From Cuniculiplasma sp052315415 (GTDB taxonomy: Archaea > Thermoplasmatota > Thermoplasmata > Thermoplasmatales > Thermoplasmataceae), in NCBI GenBank assembly GCA_052315415.1, contig JBLSDH010000017.1, positions 1 to 31,711 of the forward strand: a DNA stretch of 31,711 nucleotides, written 5' to 3'. Positions 1 to 8,799 of the stretch are shown here, one piece after another. Made by a program: the position numbers and the translations under genes. The notes beneath the pieces were generated by a model, which worked only from the letters and a program-made list of their open reading frames with translations, did not search any database and was not told the DNA's origin. Numbering within the stretch: the first letter of the stretch is position 1; each line of letters starts with the position of its first letter.

Positions 1-271
1 GTTCGTTGCATTTTATTCTCGGTTCCCTTGCATGCACATATGTGGGATACTGAAATATGTTAAGATGTCTCCATGTACGTTCTTCGGTATCATGAACACC
101 AGAAGGTATACCACATACAGGACAAGGGAATTTTGATCCCCTTGGGAAATCCATGAAGATATCAACCCTCTTTCCCTGGTGGTCGAACTTTATTTCCTTA
201 ATGATCCATGGATCCTCTAAACCTAGAAGCTTCCTGAAAAGTTCCTCTGATTTCCCAAAATGTAAATGAAT
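1..271 (-). mobile_element. ISL3-family transposase, N-terminal part (partial)
   Basis: About 90 codons are open on the minus strand and run off the left edge. The translation has the N-terminal zinc-ribbon half of ISL3 transposases: a CPVCG motif followed by VHDTEERTWRHL, then FQYPTYVHAREPRIKC, whose last Cys starts the second zinc knuckle. This region binds the terminal repeats in the family; the DDE catalytic part lies outside the window. A stop at 278-280 limits the frame, and no ATG, GTG or TTG lies between it and the conserved FGKSEELFRKLLGL segment. The only usual alternative is an ATT at 269-271, so the 5' end is either a rare start or slightly decayed. The element end probably lies near 290-312, just before the promoter of the MMPL gene. 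Family call is firm; intactness is unknown. Confidence 0.82.
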
Positions 272-358
272 GAGCGTTTATAACTTACCCCCAAAGAGTT
301 GAAGAGATCCAAAAATTTTTTATTAATTTTAAATTACTTTAATATTTTAACATTACCA

Positions 359-3004
359 ATGAATTTAGCTCAACTGATTATCAAAAGAAAATGGATAATA
401 ATAATTCTTTGGATCATAATAATTCTAATTTCCACTCCAGCTTTGCTCAATTATAGCCATTACATTTCCTATGGAAACGTTGGTTCTTTACCTTCAAATT
501 CCCAATCAGCTCAGGCCCAGTCAATACTTCAGAATTATTCAAAAGATAACTCCACTATTATAATAGCAGTTAACTCAAATATATTATCAAATGAAACAGC
601 TGTCACAAATATAATGGAGATGCAGAATGAAATCATGCAATCAGGAATCAAAAATGTATCCTCCACATCATCAGCTGTCAGTGAATATTCATCTTTCATA
701 GATTCAATTTCAAATGCTTATAGGTCTGAGATATCTTCAATATATAACGGAACAATACAAAACATCTCCATAATGTACACCTATCCAAGTTCATTTTACC
801 ATTCCTTTAGTTCTTTTAATTTTTCAATTAATAAGATATCTGAAGCCATAAATATTTCAGGATATAATAATTCAGAATACGAAAAATATTTCCTTTTAAA
901 CTTAAATAAAACGGTTTCAAACTATTCAAAAAATGGATATATTAATAATCCAGTCTCATGGATTCAGAATTCAATAGAAACAGCTTACAACGAAGCATTT
1001 CCAAATTATCTGATAAGTGTTTACAACCCATCATCATTCATTGCAATTAATTATTACAACGTGATCAATTTTACAACAAATGTATCTCCTGCTGTATCCT
1101 CCTTTATCAACTCATATTATCATGTGAATGTCTGGCCAGATCTGATAACTTCAATTTCATTATCAACAAATACAGGTCTCTATTATGTTGAGCACTTCGG
1201 TCTTTACAGATTGCCTTCATTTATAAAGGAACAGTATATTGCCCCAAATGGAAATGTCACTGTAGTTGATGTTATTTTTAATGTTCCCGCTGGATATATA
1301 GGGGCGGGTGATTATGTCCCATCTCAGGCTGCAACACCAGTTATAGAAAATATTTCACAGAAATTTTTTGGAAGCAATTCATACGTAACAGGAAATGGTC
1401 CAATTGAATATGAAACACAGCAGATCACATCAAAGGATGCATTTGTATTTGGGATTTTATTTGTGGTACTTGCATTTGCCGTAGGAATAACATTATATTC
1501 CTGGAGAGCAGGGATCATATCAATCATATTTGTTTCACTTGCAACTGTTCTAGGATACGTTTCAATATTTTTGACTGGTCTTTTAGTTCACAGTGTGAAC
1601 TACATAGTGAATTACACACTCACAGCTGTGGCTCTTGGAGTATCAACGGATTATCTGATATTCATTGCTTCAAGATACAGACAGGAAATAAAGGAAGGAA
1701 AAGATAAAGAGGAGGCATTGGAGAATGCTATTGGCAAGGCTGGAAGGGCTGTGGTCATAAGCGGAATAACAGTTGCCTTCAGTCTTGCAATGTTTTCTTT
1801 CATTCCAGGTTTTCTGAGCTGGGGCGTCACACTGCTTATTGCAATACTTCTCATAATGATTATGGTTTCAACACTATTTTCAGCCATTCTATCAGTTGTA
1901 GGTACGAAACTGTTTGGAAAGAGATCACTGAAACCATATAAGGAAGGTTATCTTGAATCTTCTAAATTTCACAGCATTGCAAAAAGCTCAATAAATCACA
2001 AATTTTCAATCGCAGCTATAATAATAATACTGGCATTGCCCTCAGTTTATTTCTTTGCAACTGTACCTTCCACATACAATTTCAATTCTGGTCTTCCCGA
2101 ATCACTACAGGCAGTCAAGGGTTTGAATATAATAGAGAACTCTTTTGGTGCAAATGTAATTTACCCAAATTTTGTATTGGTAAAGGCACCTTTTAACAAA
2201 TGGATAAACAACTCAACAAATGATGCTCTTTTAAAATCAGATACCAGTTATATTCTGTCAGTTGATGGTGTATCAAAAGTTATAGGCCCATATTCCAATG
2301 GAACCTCATTGAATAATAATTTGAGCCTATCACAGTATACAATTGGGAATGGTAGATACGTTGAATACGTGGTTTATTACCAGTACAATCCTTATAGTTC
2401 AAATGCCATATCTGCAACAGAAAAACTAAGGGAAAACAGAAACTTCATAGTGGGTGGAATAACTTCCTCAATAATTGATCAGAAAAAAGTAAACAGCGTT
2501 ATATATCCTGAACTTGAAATTCTGATAGCATTTGTTATATTTGTTATTTTTGCTTTTGCATTCAGATCGTTGAAATATCCACTGACAGCAATATCTGGAG
2601 TGATTATAAGCATATCATGGACTACAGTGATCCTGTATTTCATATCAAATTACATTCTTCATGAAGGTTTAATATACCTGATTCCCCCAATTCTATTCAT
2701 AATCCTGATGTCATTAGGAAGTGATTACAGCACATTCATAATATCAAGGATAAATGAATATAGAAAGAGGGTGAATTTCGAGTCTGGAGCTCCAAAGGCA
2801 TTTTCAAGTTCAGGAAGAGTTATAACTTCACTTGGACTTATACTTGCGGCCTCTCTTGGTTCTCTCGGATTTATTCAGGATCCTTTCCTTGAGCAACTTG
2901 GTCTCTCTTTCGTAATTTCCCTTTTAATTGATACTTTCATAATAAGAACAATTTACTTCCCATCACTACTAGCAATATTTGAAAGATACAAGAAAAAAAA
3001 TTAA
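359..3004 (+). CDS. MMPL/RND-superfamily membrane transporter
   Basis: Predicted 881-residue exporter of the MMPL branch of the RND superfamily, which moves lipids or other hydrophobic compounds with proton coupling. The layout is duplicated: one membrane segment (about 10-30), a large Asn/Ser-rich outer domain (31-360), five segments (361-515), a seventh (546-568), a second outer domain (570-715) and five more segments (719-872). Each half has the Asp-Tyr pair of the proton relay in its fourth segment: STDYLIF (Asp431-Tyr432) and GSDYSTF (Asp789-Tyr790). A TTG 60 nt upstream would extend the frame but falls in the probable IS end. The ATG at 359 follows a TATA-like TTTAAATTA by about 25 nt, which fits leaderless transcription. 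The gene stops 3 nt before the convergent gene at 3008. Cargo cannot be told; a role in envelope lipid or metabolite export is inference. Confidence 0.85.
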   Translation: MNLAQLIIKRKWIIIILWIIIILISTPALLNYSHYISYGNVGSLPSNSQSAQAQSILQNYSKDNSTIIIAVNSNILSNETAVTNIMEMQNEIMQSGIKNVSSTSSAVSEYSSFIDSISNAYRSEISSIYNGTIQNISIMYTYPSSFYHSFSSFNFSINKISEAINISGYNNSEYEKYFLLNLNKTVSNYSKNGYINNPVSWIQNSIETAYNEAFPNYLISVYNPSSFIAINYYNVINFTTNVSPAVSSFINSYYHVNVWPDLITSISLSTNTGLYYVEHFGLYRLPSFIKEQYIAPNGNVTVVDVIFNVPAGYIGAGDYVPSQAATPVIENISQKFFGSNSYVTGNGPIEYETQQITSKDAFVFGILFVVLAFAVGITLYSWRAGIISIIFVSLATVLGYVSIFLTGLLVHSVNYIVNYTLTAVALGVSTDYLIFIASRYRQEIKEGKDKEEALENAIGKAGRAVVISGITVAFSLAMFSFIPGFLSWGVTLLIAILLIMIMVSTLFSAILSVVGTKLFGKRSLKPYKEGYLESSKFHSIAKSSINHKFSIAAIIIILALPSVYFFATVPSTYNFNSGLPESLQAVKGLNIIENSFGANVIYPNFVLVKAPFNKWINNSTNDALLKSDTSYILSVDGVSKVIGPYSNGTSLNNNLSLSQYTIGNGRYVEYVVYYQYNPYSSNAISATEKLRENRNFIVGGITSSIIDQKKVNSVIYPELEILIAFVIFVIFAFAFRSLKYPLTAISGVIISISWTTVILYFISNYILHEGLIYLIPPILFIILMSLGSDYSTFIISRINEYRKRVNFESGAPKAFSSSGRVITSLGLILAASLGSLGFIQDPFLEQLGLSFVISLLIDTFIIRTIYFPSLLAIFERYKKKN

Positions 3005-3007
3005 AAT

Positions 3008-3394
3008 CTATTTTTTTTGTTTAATTACCTGTTTAAGGAGCATATCATCAAAAGTAACTTTAAATTTTATCTTTTTTGCCTTTAAAACTTTTGATATTTC
3101 ATCTGCAAATTCCTGTATTCTGTCAGATGGCATTTCTCTTCCTATTATCATTTTTTTCTGATCTGCAGGAAATACAAGAAAAGCTTCGCATTCATCTGAG
3201 GTGAAACCAAATGGCTTCCTATTCTTTTCAATCTCTTTCATATTAAGTTCATATTTTACCTGAATCTGAACCTCTTCTTCCTGTGAAATTTTCTTGGAAC
3301 CTTTTATTATATGAAAAATATCCGGGAATATTTTTTCCAGATTTTTCCATTGAAAATCATCCTCAAAATGGAATGTCGCATTAAAATTTCTCAC
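3008..3394 (-). CDS. Unknown charged protein, 128 aa
   Basis: I do not recognise a family. The 128-residue product is soluble, rich in Lys and Glu, and has no signal peptide or membrane segment. It could form a small alpha/beta fold: a beta-rich N-terminus (MRNFNATFHFEDDF), a middle with VQIQVKYELNMKEIE, and a last third with a helix (RIQEFADEISKVLKAKK) followed by a strand. The start is a GTG at 3392-3394, with an AT-rich TATA-like stretch about 25 nt upstream, so a leaderless GTG start is likely. It lies downstream of the exported protein at 3437 on the same strand, 42 nt away, and its stop is 3 nt from the stop of the convergent MMPL gene. Function unknown. Confidence 0.55.
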   Translation of the reverse strand: MRNFNATFHFEDDFQWKNLEKIFPDIFHIIKGSKKISQEEEVQIQVKYELNMKEIEKNRKPFGFTSDECEAFLVFPADQKKMIIGREMPSDRIQEFADEISKVLKAKKIKFKVTFDDMLLKQVIKQKK

Positions 3395-3436
3395 AACACT
3401 AAATATTAAAATTATTTATTAATATAATGGTAGTTC

Positions 3437-4102
3437 TTACCAGCTGAAGCCCATGAAGGAAAAATTAAGATCTCCTGGATTCTGAACATTTTCATCAATC
3501 AAGCCAGAGAGAGTTACGTTTCCGCTAATTGGTTGATTATTAATGGCATCGTAACTGAGTGTACCTATTACTTTTGTTCCAAGAAGTATTGAAATGGTGA
3601 AGAAATTTGTTACAATTGGAATCAGACCTGAAATTTCCGCATTAATTGTATTGTTATTTATTCCAGTAATACAGAAAGAGGAAAAAAGTGAAGGCACATT
3701 AACTGAAACCTGCCTTGAGAATGAAGAAATGTTTATACTCTGAAAGAATTCAGATATGAATACGGAAAAAAGGCATACAAAACCCTTTTCAGCCCAGTTT
3801 GCATCGTTACTGGAATTTTTTATTGTAAGGGAATAAACATTACTGAGGGATGTTGAAGGATTTACAGTTAATGTCTGGCCGAATATCTTTATCTGACTGG
3901 GTAGAAGGCCATTGTTCCTTTCGTTGAAACTTACATTCATTTTCAATGTATTTCCTTCAATGAAAAGATTGTCAAATCTTCCTGAAATTACCTGTAGATC
4001 CTGCTGTGTTGTATAATATACTGATACAGATGAAATCACCACAAAAACCACGAGTATGGAAAAGGCTGCAATGAATATGGTTTTTCTTGGTGTTAATTTC
4101 AT
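3437..4102 (-). CDS. Membrane-anchored exported protein, 221 aa, unknown
   Basis: After a short basic N-terminus (MKLTPRK) there is one strong hydrophobic segment at about residues 9-30, followed by about 190 residues that should lie outside the cell. That part is rich in Asn, Ser and Val, with several N-X-S/T sequons (for example NVS, NSS, NIS, NVT), as expected for an archaeal glycosylated surface protein. The alternation of strands and the segment ISGRFDNLFIEGNTLKMNVS vaguely resemble LEA14-type domains; this is only an impression. The gene starts 30 nt after the stop of acetyl-CoA synthetase on the same strand, but an AT-rich box about 25 nt upstream of its ATG suggests its own leaderless promoter. 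No function is assigned. Confidence 0.6.
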   Translation of the reverse strand: MKLTPRKTIFIAAFSILVVFVVISSVSVYYTTQQDLQVISGRFDNLFIEGNTLKMNVSFNERNNGLLPSQIKIFGQTLTVNPSTSLSNVYSLTIKNSSNDANWAEKGFVCLFSVFISEFFQSINISSFSRQVSVNVPSLFSSFCITGINNNTINAEISGLIPIVTNFFTISILLGTKVIGTLSYDAINNQPISGNVTLSGLIDENVQNPGDLNFSFMGFSW

Positions 4103-4132
4103 ACCTATTTAATAAAATAGATGTATTTAAAA

Positions 4133-6058
4133 TTACTTTATTTTACCAATGGTTTCAATTGCCCTTTTTATCTCATCAACAGAAGCCTCATTCTCAAGGG
4201 TTGAAATGTCTCCTGGAACATTACCAAGATAAACAGCCTTTATTACTCTTCTCATGATCTTTCCACTTCTTGTTTTTGGTACGGAATCCACAAAATGGAT
4301 CTCATCTGGAACATAAATCGGTCCCATCTTCTCTCTAATTTCCTTTTTCAATTTTTCAACAGTATTGTGATCTGTTTTAACACCAAGCTTTGGAACAACA
4401 AATACAACTATGCTTTCACCCTTCACAGGATCAGGCTTCCCTATTACGGCAGCCTCGCTAATTTCATTCAAAGAAACCATTGTATCCTCAATTTCAATGG
4501 TGCCGAGTCTGTGTCCCGAAACCTTAATTACTTCATCCGCCCTACCTAAAATCCAGTAATATCCATCCTCATCTCTAACTGCGTAGTCACCGTTATAGTA
4601 GTACCCCTTAAATTTAGAAAAGTATACATCCCGAAATCTTTTTTCATCACCGTTTAACCCTATCATCATACCTGGCCATGGTCTTTTAATGCAAATATAT
4701 CCCTTTTCACCATCTTTCAATGGTTTACCATTTTCGTCAAGTATTTCAGGGACTATTCCTGGGAGTGGAAATGTTGCAGAACCTGGCTTCAGATACCATG
4801 TGCCATAGTAATTCTGGGGTGAAATTATGAAGCCTCCTGTTTCTGTCTGCCAGTACGTATCAATGATGGGGCATCTCTCTCCACCAATCTTTTCAAAATA
4901 CCATTTCCAGGCTGCAGGATTAATGGGCTCACCAACGGTCCCCAGGACTCTGAGGCTTGTGAGATCATGTTTAAGTGGATAGGTGTCTCCATATCTCATA
5001 AGCATTCTTATGGCAGTTGGGGAAGTATACAGAATGTTAACACCATAATACTCTATTATTGACCACATTCTATCAGGGGTTGGATAATTGATCGCCCCCT
5101 CATACATTATTGAGGTGAGTCCGAGGAAGAAAGGTGCAAAAACGATGTAGGAGTGTCCGGTAATCCATCCAACGTCAGCTGCACACCACCATCTGTCTCT
5201 TTCATTAGGATCAAAAGCCCATTTAAGCGTATTGGCAACCCAGACTGAATAAGGTCCTGTGCTATGAACTACACCCTTTGGTTTCCCTGTTGTTCCGGAA
5301 GTATAAAGAATGAATAGCGGATCATTTGAATCCATTTCCTCACATTCTATTGTATCCTCATCTGGAGTCATTTCATGATACCAGAAATCCCTCTCTTCTT
5401 TCATATCTACGTAATTCCTTGTATTTCTGATAACGATAACACCCTCAACTGTGGTTGTATTTTCAAGTGCCTCATCAACTATTTTTTTTAAATCAATTAT
5501 TTTACCTCCTCTCCTTGCTCCGTCTGATGTTATTACAAGTTTTGCACCACAATCATTTATCCTTTCAGCAAGTGAAGAGGCACCAAATCCAGAAAATATA
5601 ACGGTAAATGGTGCACCTATTCTCGCACAGGCATACATTGCAACAACAACTTCAGGTATCATGGGGAGATATATGGCAACCCTGTCACCCTTCATCACGC
5701 CAAATCTCCTTAAAATGGAGGCGAATGCAACCACTCTCTTCAGCATTCCGTGATATGTGATGATCTTCTCCTCCCCATTTTCTCCTACCCAGATGAGAGC
5801 AGCCTTATTTCTCTTCTCAGATCTGGCGTGTCTGTCTATTCCGTTATAACAAGCATTGGTTCTTCCTCCAGTGAACCATCTGAAAAATGGGGGATTGGAA
5901 TCATCAAGAATCAAATTATAATTTTCAAACCAGTCAATGATTCTTGACTTTTCAGACCAGAAAGATTCCAGATCCTGTATGGATCTTTCATAATCCTGTA
6001 TATACTTGGAATTCCTTGGCATTATTCTCTCATCAATGGGAAGACCGGTATCATTCAT
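4133..6058 (-). CDS. acs: Acetyl-CoA synthetase (AMP-forming)
   Basis: Cytoplasmic enzyme that activates acetate (or propionate) with ATP and CoA to acyl-CoA, AMP and pyrophosphate. The 641-residue length is normal for the family. Visible motifs in order: the N-terminal ACAS domain; the P-loop YTSGTTGKPKGVVHS at about 251-265; WWCAADVGWITGHSY; DTYWQTETGG at about 398-408, typical of acetyl rather than long-chain enzymes; GDYAVRDEDGYYWILGR with the hinge Asp and ADEVIKVSGHRLGT at about 490-515; and PKTRSGKIMRR near 595, whose Lys is the catalytic residue that is acetylated for control in many species. The gene diverges from the membrane protein at 6152. A TATA-like stretch at 6071-6085 lies about 20 nt before its ATG. 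Substrate preference between acetate and propionate cannot be read with certainty. Confidence 0.95.
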   Translation of the reverse strand: MNDTGLPIDERIMPRNSKYIQDYERSIQDLESFWSEKSRIIDWFENYNLILDDSNPPFFRWFTGGRTNACYNGIDRHARSEKRNKAALIWVGENGEEKIITYHGMLKRVVAFASILRRFGVMKGDRVAIYLPMIPEVVVAMYACARIGAPFTVIFSGFGASSLAERINDCGAKLVITSDGARRGGKIIDLKKIVDEALENTTTVEGVIVIRNTRNYVDMKEERDFWYHEMTPDEDTIECEEMDSNDPLFILYTSGTTGKPKGVVHSTGPYSVWVANTLKWAFDPNERDRWWCAADVGWITGHSYIVFAPFFLGLTSIMYEGAINYPTPDRMWSIIEYYGVNILYTSPTAIRMLMRYGDTYPLKHDLTSLRVLGTVGEPINPAAWKWYFEKIGGERCPIIDTYWQTETGGFIISPQNYYGTWYLKPGSATFPLPGIVPEILDENGKPLKDGEKGYICIKRPWPGMMIGLNGDEKRFRDVYFSKFKGYYYNGDYAVRDEDGYYWILGRADEVIKVSGHRLGTIEIEDTMVSLNEISEAAVIGKPDPVKGESIVVFVVPKLGVKTDHNTVEKLKKEIREKMGPIYVPDEIHFVDSVPKTRSGKIMRRVIKAVYLGNVPGDISTLENEASVDEIKRAIETIGKIK

Positions 6059-6151
6059 AACCGACTATGATTTTTATTATATTTTTAGTTTTTGATTGCT
6101 TTTCTCATATTTTTATAAAATTATTTAACCTGATATTGGATAATAAGTCAA
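6059..6151. promoter_or_regulatory. Divergent promoter region, acs / membrane protein
   Basis: The 93-nt spacer separates two divergent starts. On the minus strand a TATA-like run at 6071-6085 lies about 20 nt from the acs ATG. On the plus strand TTATAAAATTATTTAA at about 6112-6127 lies 25-40 nt before the ATG at 6152. No clear Shine-Dalgarno is seen on either side. No obvious palindromic operator was found. Confidence 0.5.
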
Positions 6152-6802
6152 ATGTCTGACCAATCTGAATCACTTAGCCGTTCTTTCCATTTGATAGAAC
6201 AAAAACCTGACGTAATACTGCCGTTCATTGCAGGTCTTATAATAGGCACTGTGGTATACACAATTTTAACATATGTAATTTTTTCAATCAACATGGTTAT
6301 TGTAAGAATACCTATTGAACTCACTTTAATAGAGGAAATAGTTCTCTATGGCGTGTTCTGGGCATTTCTTGTATATTCAATTCTTTGGGAATCTTACTCT
6401 GTTGATGACTTAATTAAGAAGGGAAACATGAACATAAGAGATACTTTCAGGGAGAACAGGAAAAATGCTGCCTACAGCGTTGCACTTGGACTCATAATAT
6501 CATTTTTTTCACTTATATTTGGCTTTATACCAATCTTTGGAACAAGCATAACTTACCTGTTTCAGGTAACTGCAATATTTTCATTGACCCTCACAAATCT
6601 TAACGGAAGGGGTTTCATTTCAAACATCACAGGAATGCCATTCACACTTCAGGAAATTTATCAGAGAGAACCATCAACAGGTCTTGTGCTCATTATGATT
6701 CTATTACTTTCACTGATTCCAAATGACTATCTTTTTTTCATTCTAGTCATACTTTCAGGAACATTTGGAGTGGTTGTTATGTGGGTTCAAAAGAGAGGAT
6801 AA
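6152..6802 (+). CDS. Polytopic membrane protein, 216 aa, unknown
   Basis: I do not recognise the family. The protein has a short soluble N-terminus (about 18 residues), then two hydrophobic segments (about 22-47 and 57-80), a cytoplasmic-looking charged loop (SVDDLIKKGNMNIRDTFRENRKN), two more segments (about 107-150, with a GFIPIFG turn) and two segments in the last 45 residues, so five or six in total. The N-terminal position of the charged loop relative to the helices suggests an integral inner-membrane protein rather than a transporter of known type. It diverges from acs and is followed 54 nt later by the small gene at 6857, which has its own TATA-like element. Function unknown. Confidence 0.65.
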   Translation: MSDQSESLSRSFHLIEQKPDVILPFIAGLIIGTVVYTILTYVIFSINMVIVRIPIELTLIEEIVLYGVFWAFLVYSILWESYSVDDLIKKGNMNIRDTFRENRKNAAYSVALGLIISFFSLIFGFIPIFGTSITYLFQVTAIFSLTLTNLNGRGFISNITGMPFTLQEIYQREPSTGLVLIMILLLSLIPNDYLFFILVILSGTFGVVVMWVQKRG

Positions 6803-6856
6803 AAATCTTAACTATGGATACATCAAATATTTTATAGGGTATAATTATTGAGAACT

Positions 6857-7144
6857 ATGTTTGAAATTTTCAATTATGAGAAGAAATATGAAAAAAATGT
6901 TGATGAATTCATAAACACAGATCCTGTTTTCAGACTGGGTATTACAAAAAAGGACGGAGTGACATTTGGCCTTGAAGGAAATATAATAATCTTCCAGGGA
7001 AGCGATGAGGAAATAACAAAAATACTATCAAAACCCCCTGACTATTTGAAACCAGTTGATACAAAAAAGGCAGCTGAAATAATAGAAAAAATAAACAGAG
7101 AAAATGAAGAAGCAGCATCGGGACTTGGCTCAATCTTTGGGTGA
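6857..7144 (+). CDS. Small unknown protein upstream of DtxR-like regulator
   Basis: This 95-residue soluble protein begins at ATG 6857; a TTG nine nt earlier in frame is less likely. An AT-rich box at about 6828-6838 lies 20-29 nt upstream. The sequence has an alpha/beta N-terminal half (residues about 1-60, with FRLGITKKDGVTFGLEGN and then IIIFQGSDEE) and a charged helical tail (KKAAEIIEKINRENEEAA) that ends in a Gly-rich stretch. No enzyme motif is visible. Its TGA stop at 7142-7144 shares a base with an ATG (TGATG), the usual sign of coupled translation with the next gene, here the DtxR-like regulator. I do not know its function; a role linked to metal control is only inferred from the position. 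Confidence 0.55.
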   Translation: MFEIFNYEKKYEKNVDEFINTDPVFRLGITKKDGVTFGLEGNIIIFQGSDEEITKILSKPPDYLKPVDTKKAAEIIEKINRENEEAASGLGSIFG

Positions 7145-7163
7145 TGTATAAACGGGCAAAAGC

Positions 7164-7784
7164 ATTGAAATTGAAGATTATCTCAAAACCATATATGATA
7201 TTCAGGAATACAGAGGATATGCAGGTCCTTCTGAGGTAGGAAAAAAACTTGGAATAACAAGGCAGACAGCCTATGACGAATTTAAACTTCTTCTTAATTT
7301 AAATTATCTGGTAAAGATAAAAGACGGAAAGTATTCACTCACAGAGGAGGGGAAACGAGAAGCGCTTATATTCCTTAGAAAACACAGACTTGCAGAGGTG
7401 TTACTTTACAGAGGGCTTGGAATACCATGGGAAAGGGTTGATGAGGAATCTATGGGAATTGAACATGGCATCACAAATCTCATAGCTAGGCAGATCGAAG
7501 AGAAGTATGGTGAATTGTCATGCCCTCATGGAAATCCCATACCATCCCCAGACGGGAAAATTGAAATAAAAAAAGACATAAAAATTGAGAATTGTAATGA
7601 TGGTGAATATACATTATCCAGGATAGTTTTTGAAGAAGAAGAGTGGCTCAAATTTTTAAAGATAAATAACATGTTGCCAGGCACAAAACTTAAAATTATT
7701 AATAGAAAAATATTCATAAATGAAAATGAATTGAAAATATCAGATGAAATAAAAAATGCTTTGCGATTTCAAAAAATTACTTGA
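7164..7784 (+). CDS. DtxR/MntR-family metal-dependent repressor; start anomalous
   Basis: Metal-responsive transcription regulator. The N-terminal winged helix is clear (EDYLKTIYDI, then PSEVGKKLGITRQTAYDEFKLL and the wing KYSLTEEGKREA), followed by the metal-binding/dimerisation domain with GIEHGITNLIARQIEEKYG and CPHGNPIP, and a short SH3-like C-terminal part near PGTKLKIINR. At the position of the DtxR ligand Cys102 there is Met (ESMGIEH), while the Glu-His pair is kept. The open frame starts after a stop at 7149-7151, and has no ATG, GTG or TTG before codon 7398, well inside the protein. The coupled ATG at 7144 is in another frame. So translation needs an ATT start (7164), a -1 slip at the AAAA run 7158-7161, or one base is missing from the sequence near 7150. 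Its 3' end overlaps the convergent gene by 8 nt. It may control iron or manganese genes; targets are not visible. Confidence 0.75.
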   Translation: MEIEDYLKTIYDIQEYRGYAGPSEVGKKLGITRQTAYDEFKLLLNLNYLVKIKDGKYSLTEEGKREALIFLRKHRLAEVLLYRGLGIPWERVDEESMGIEHGITNLIARQIEEKYGELSCPHGNPIPSPDGKIEIKKDIKIENCNDGEYTLSRIVFEEEEWLKFLKINNMLPGTKLKIINRKIFINENELKISDEIKNALRFQKIT

Positions 7785-8763
7785 CATCTGATTTTATTCT
7801 TTTTTTGTTTGTGAAGAATATTGAGAAAATTAATCCATTGAAAATAAGAAGGAGTGAAAAGGCCAGACTAACAGAAAAACTTGATGCAGTTGTCAATCCA
7901 TATCCAAAAAGGTAATTAAATCCAAGGGCACTTCCTAAAGAGGATATTGAAGTTAATGGAAGACCAAGAGCTGCATCCAGTATCATACCAAGTGACATGA
8001 GAAGTGAGCCTATTGATAAACCCAAACTCGCCAGTGTTTTAAGTTTTCCTTTACTCAGAATGTAAGTAGCCATGGCAATTATTAGTGCGGCAGAAAATAC
8101 AATAAGAATTATCCAGTGAATGTACCCAAACTGCCTTAACAATTTGTCTTCTGTGATAAGATAAATTGATGAAACAAGGGAAACAGCAAATGCAAGATAT
8201 CCCACATCTTTGAATTTTCTATTGTTATATAGAAAAGGTAAAATTGATAAAATTATAAAAAGTAAGATTGTTGCCCCGCCACCAATTGCTGGACCATAGG
8301 ATTTAAGCAGGGAACTCTCAGCTTTGGCAGGTGGTGATACTGGAGTTGTTGGAGAACTAGAACTATGATCAATAACAGTTACATTAATAGTTGCAGGCCC
8401 AACTGAAGGATCATCGCCTGTTGCATTAACATATAATTTATAGGTGCCGTTTAGAACGCTGGCAGATACGTAAATAGTGGCCCTTCCTTGATAAGTAGGA
8501 TCTCCACCATTGTTACTGAACTGAATAGATATTCCAGAGGGACAATTGCCAACAAGGGTTGTACCCCATGTACCACCTGATACGAGAAGAACGGAATATT
8601 GAATTGAACCGCTTCCTCCAGATTTTATTGTAACGTTTGAAAAAGAAAATGTGACCTTAGAATTGCCGTAAGAATAATCTCTTTCTATCTTATAGGCGTT
8701 ACTTTGGCCATAGTGATCAACGCTTATGTTAAAAGCCATTAAGCTTAAAGAAAAGACTAACAA
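7777..8763 (-). CDS. Exported-domain multi-span membrane protein, unknown
   Basis: Unrecognised protein with an outside domain joined to a membrane domain. Residues about 20-135 form a beta-rich, Ig-like region (VTFSFSNVTIKSGGSGSIQ; GTYKLYVNATGDDPSVGPA). A Ser/Thr/Pro linker (SSSSPTTPVSPPAK) leads to about six or seven hydrophobic segments from residue 158 to 318, and a basic tail. From the TTG at 8761-8763 the signal segment would lack its positive N-terminus. The open frame continues upstream to a stop and adds FHDILKHNSFKILII, which would make a proper signal peptide, but contains no ATG, GTG or TTG; an ATT at 8797-8799 is possible. The real start is therefore uncertain. The 3' end overlaps the DtxR-like gene by 8 nt. 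It could be a sensor or a surface anchor; this is a guess. Confidence 0.6.
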   Translation of the reverse strand: MLVFSLSLMAFNISVDHYGQSNAYKIERDYSYGNSKVTFSFSNVTIKSGGSGSIQYSVLLVSGGTWGTTLVGNCPSGISIQFSNNGGDPTYQGRATIYVSASVLNGTYKLYVNATGDDPSVGPATINVTVIDHSSSSPTTPVSPPAKAESSLLKSYGPAIGGGATILLFIILSILPFLYNNRKFKDVGYLAFAVSLVSSIYLITEDKLLRQFGYIHWIILIVFSAALIIAMATYILSKGKLKTLASLGLSIGSLLMSLGMILDAALGLPLTSISSLGSALGFNYLFGYGLTTASSFSVSLAFSLLLIFNGLIFSIFFTNKKRIKSDVK

Positions 8764-8799
8764 TATTATTAAAATTTTAAACGAGTTATGCTTTAAAAT

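Noticed and set aside
299..358. TTG start that would extend the MMPL protein by 20 residues
   Set aside because: It lies in the probable IS end; the ATG at 359 is followed by the normal basic N-terminus and first membrane helix and has a well-placed TATA-like element.
5451..5753. 100-residue frame opposite acs
   Set aside because: Antisense shadow of a conserved enzyme; the composition follows the codons of acs.
7147..7152. TATAAA as a leaderless promoter for the DtxR-like gene
   Set aside because: No start codon in the regulator frame lies at the required distance; the string is better explained as codons after the coupled ATG.
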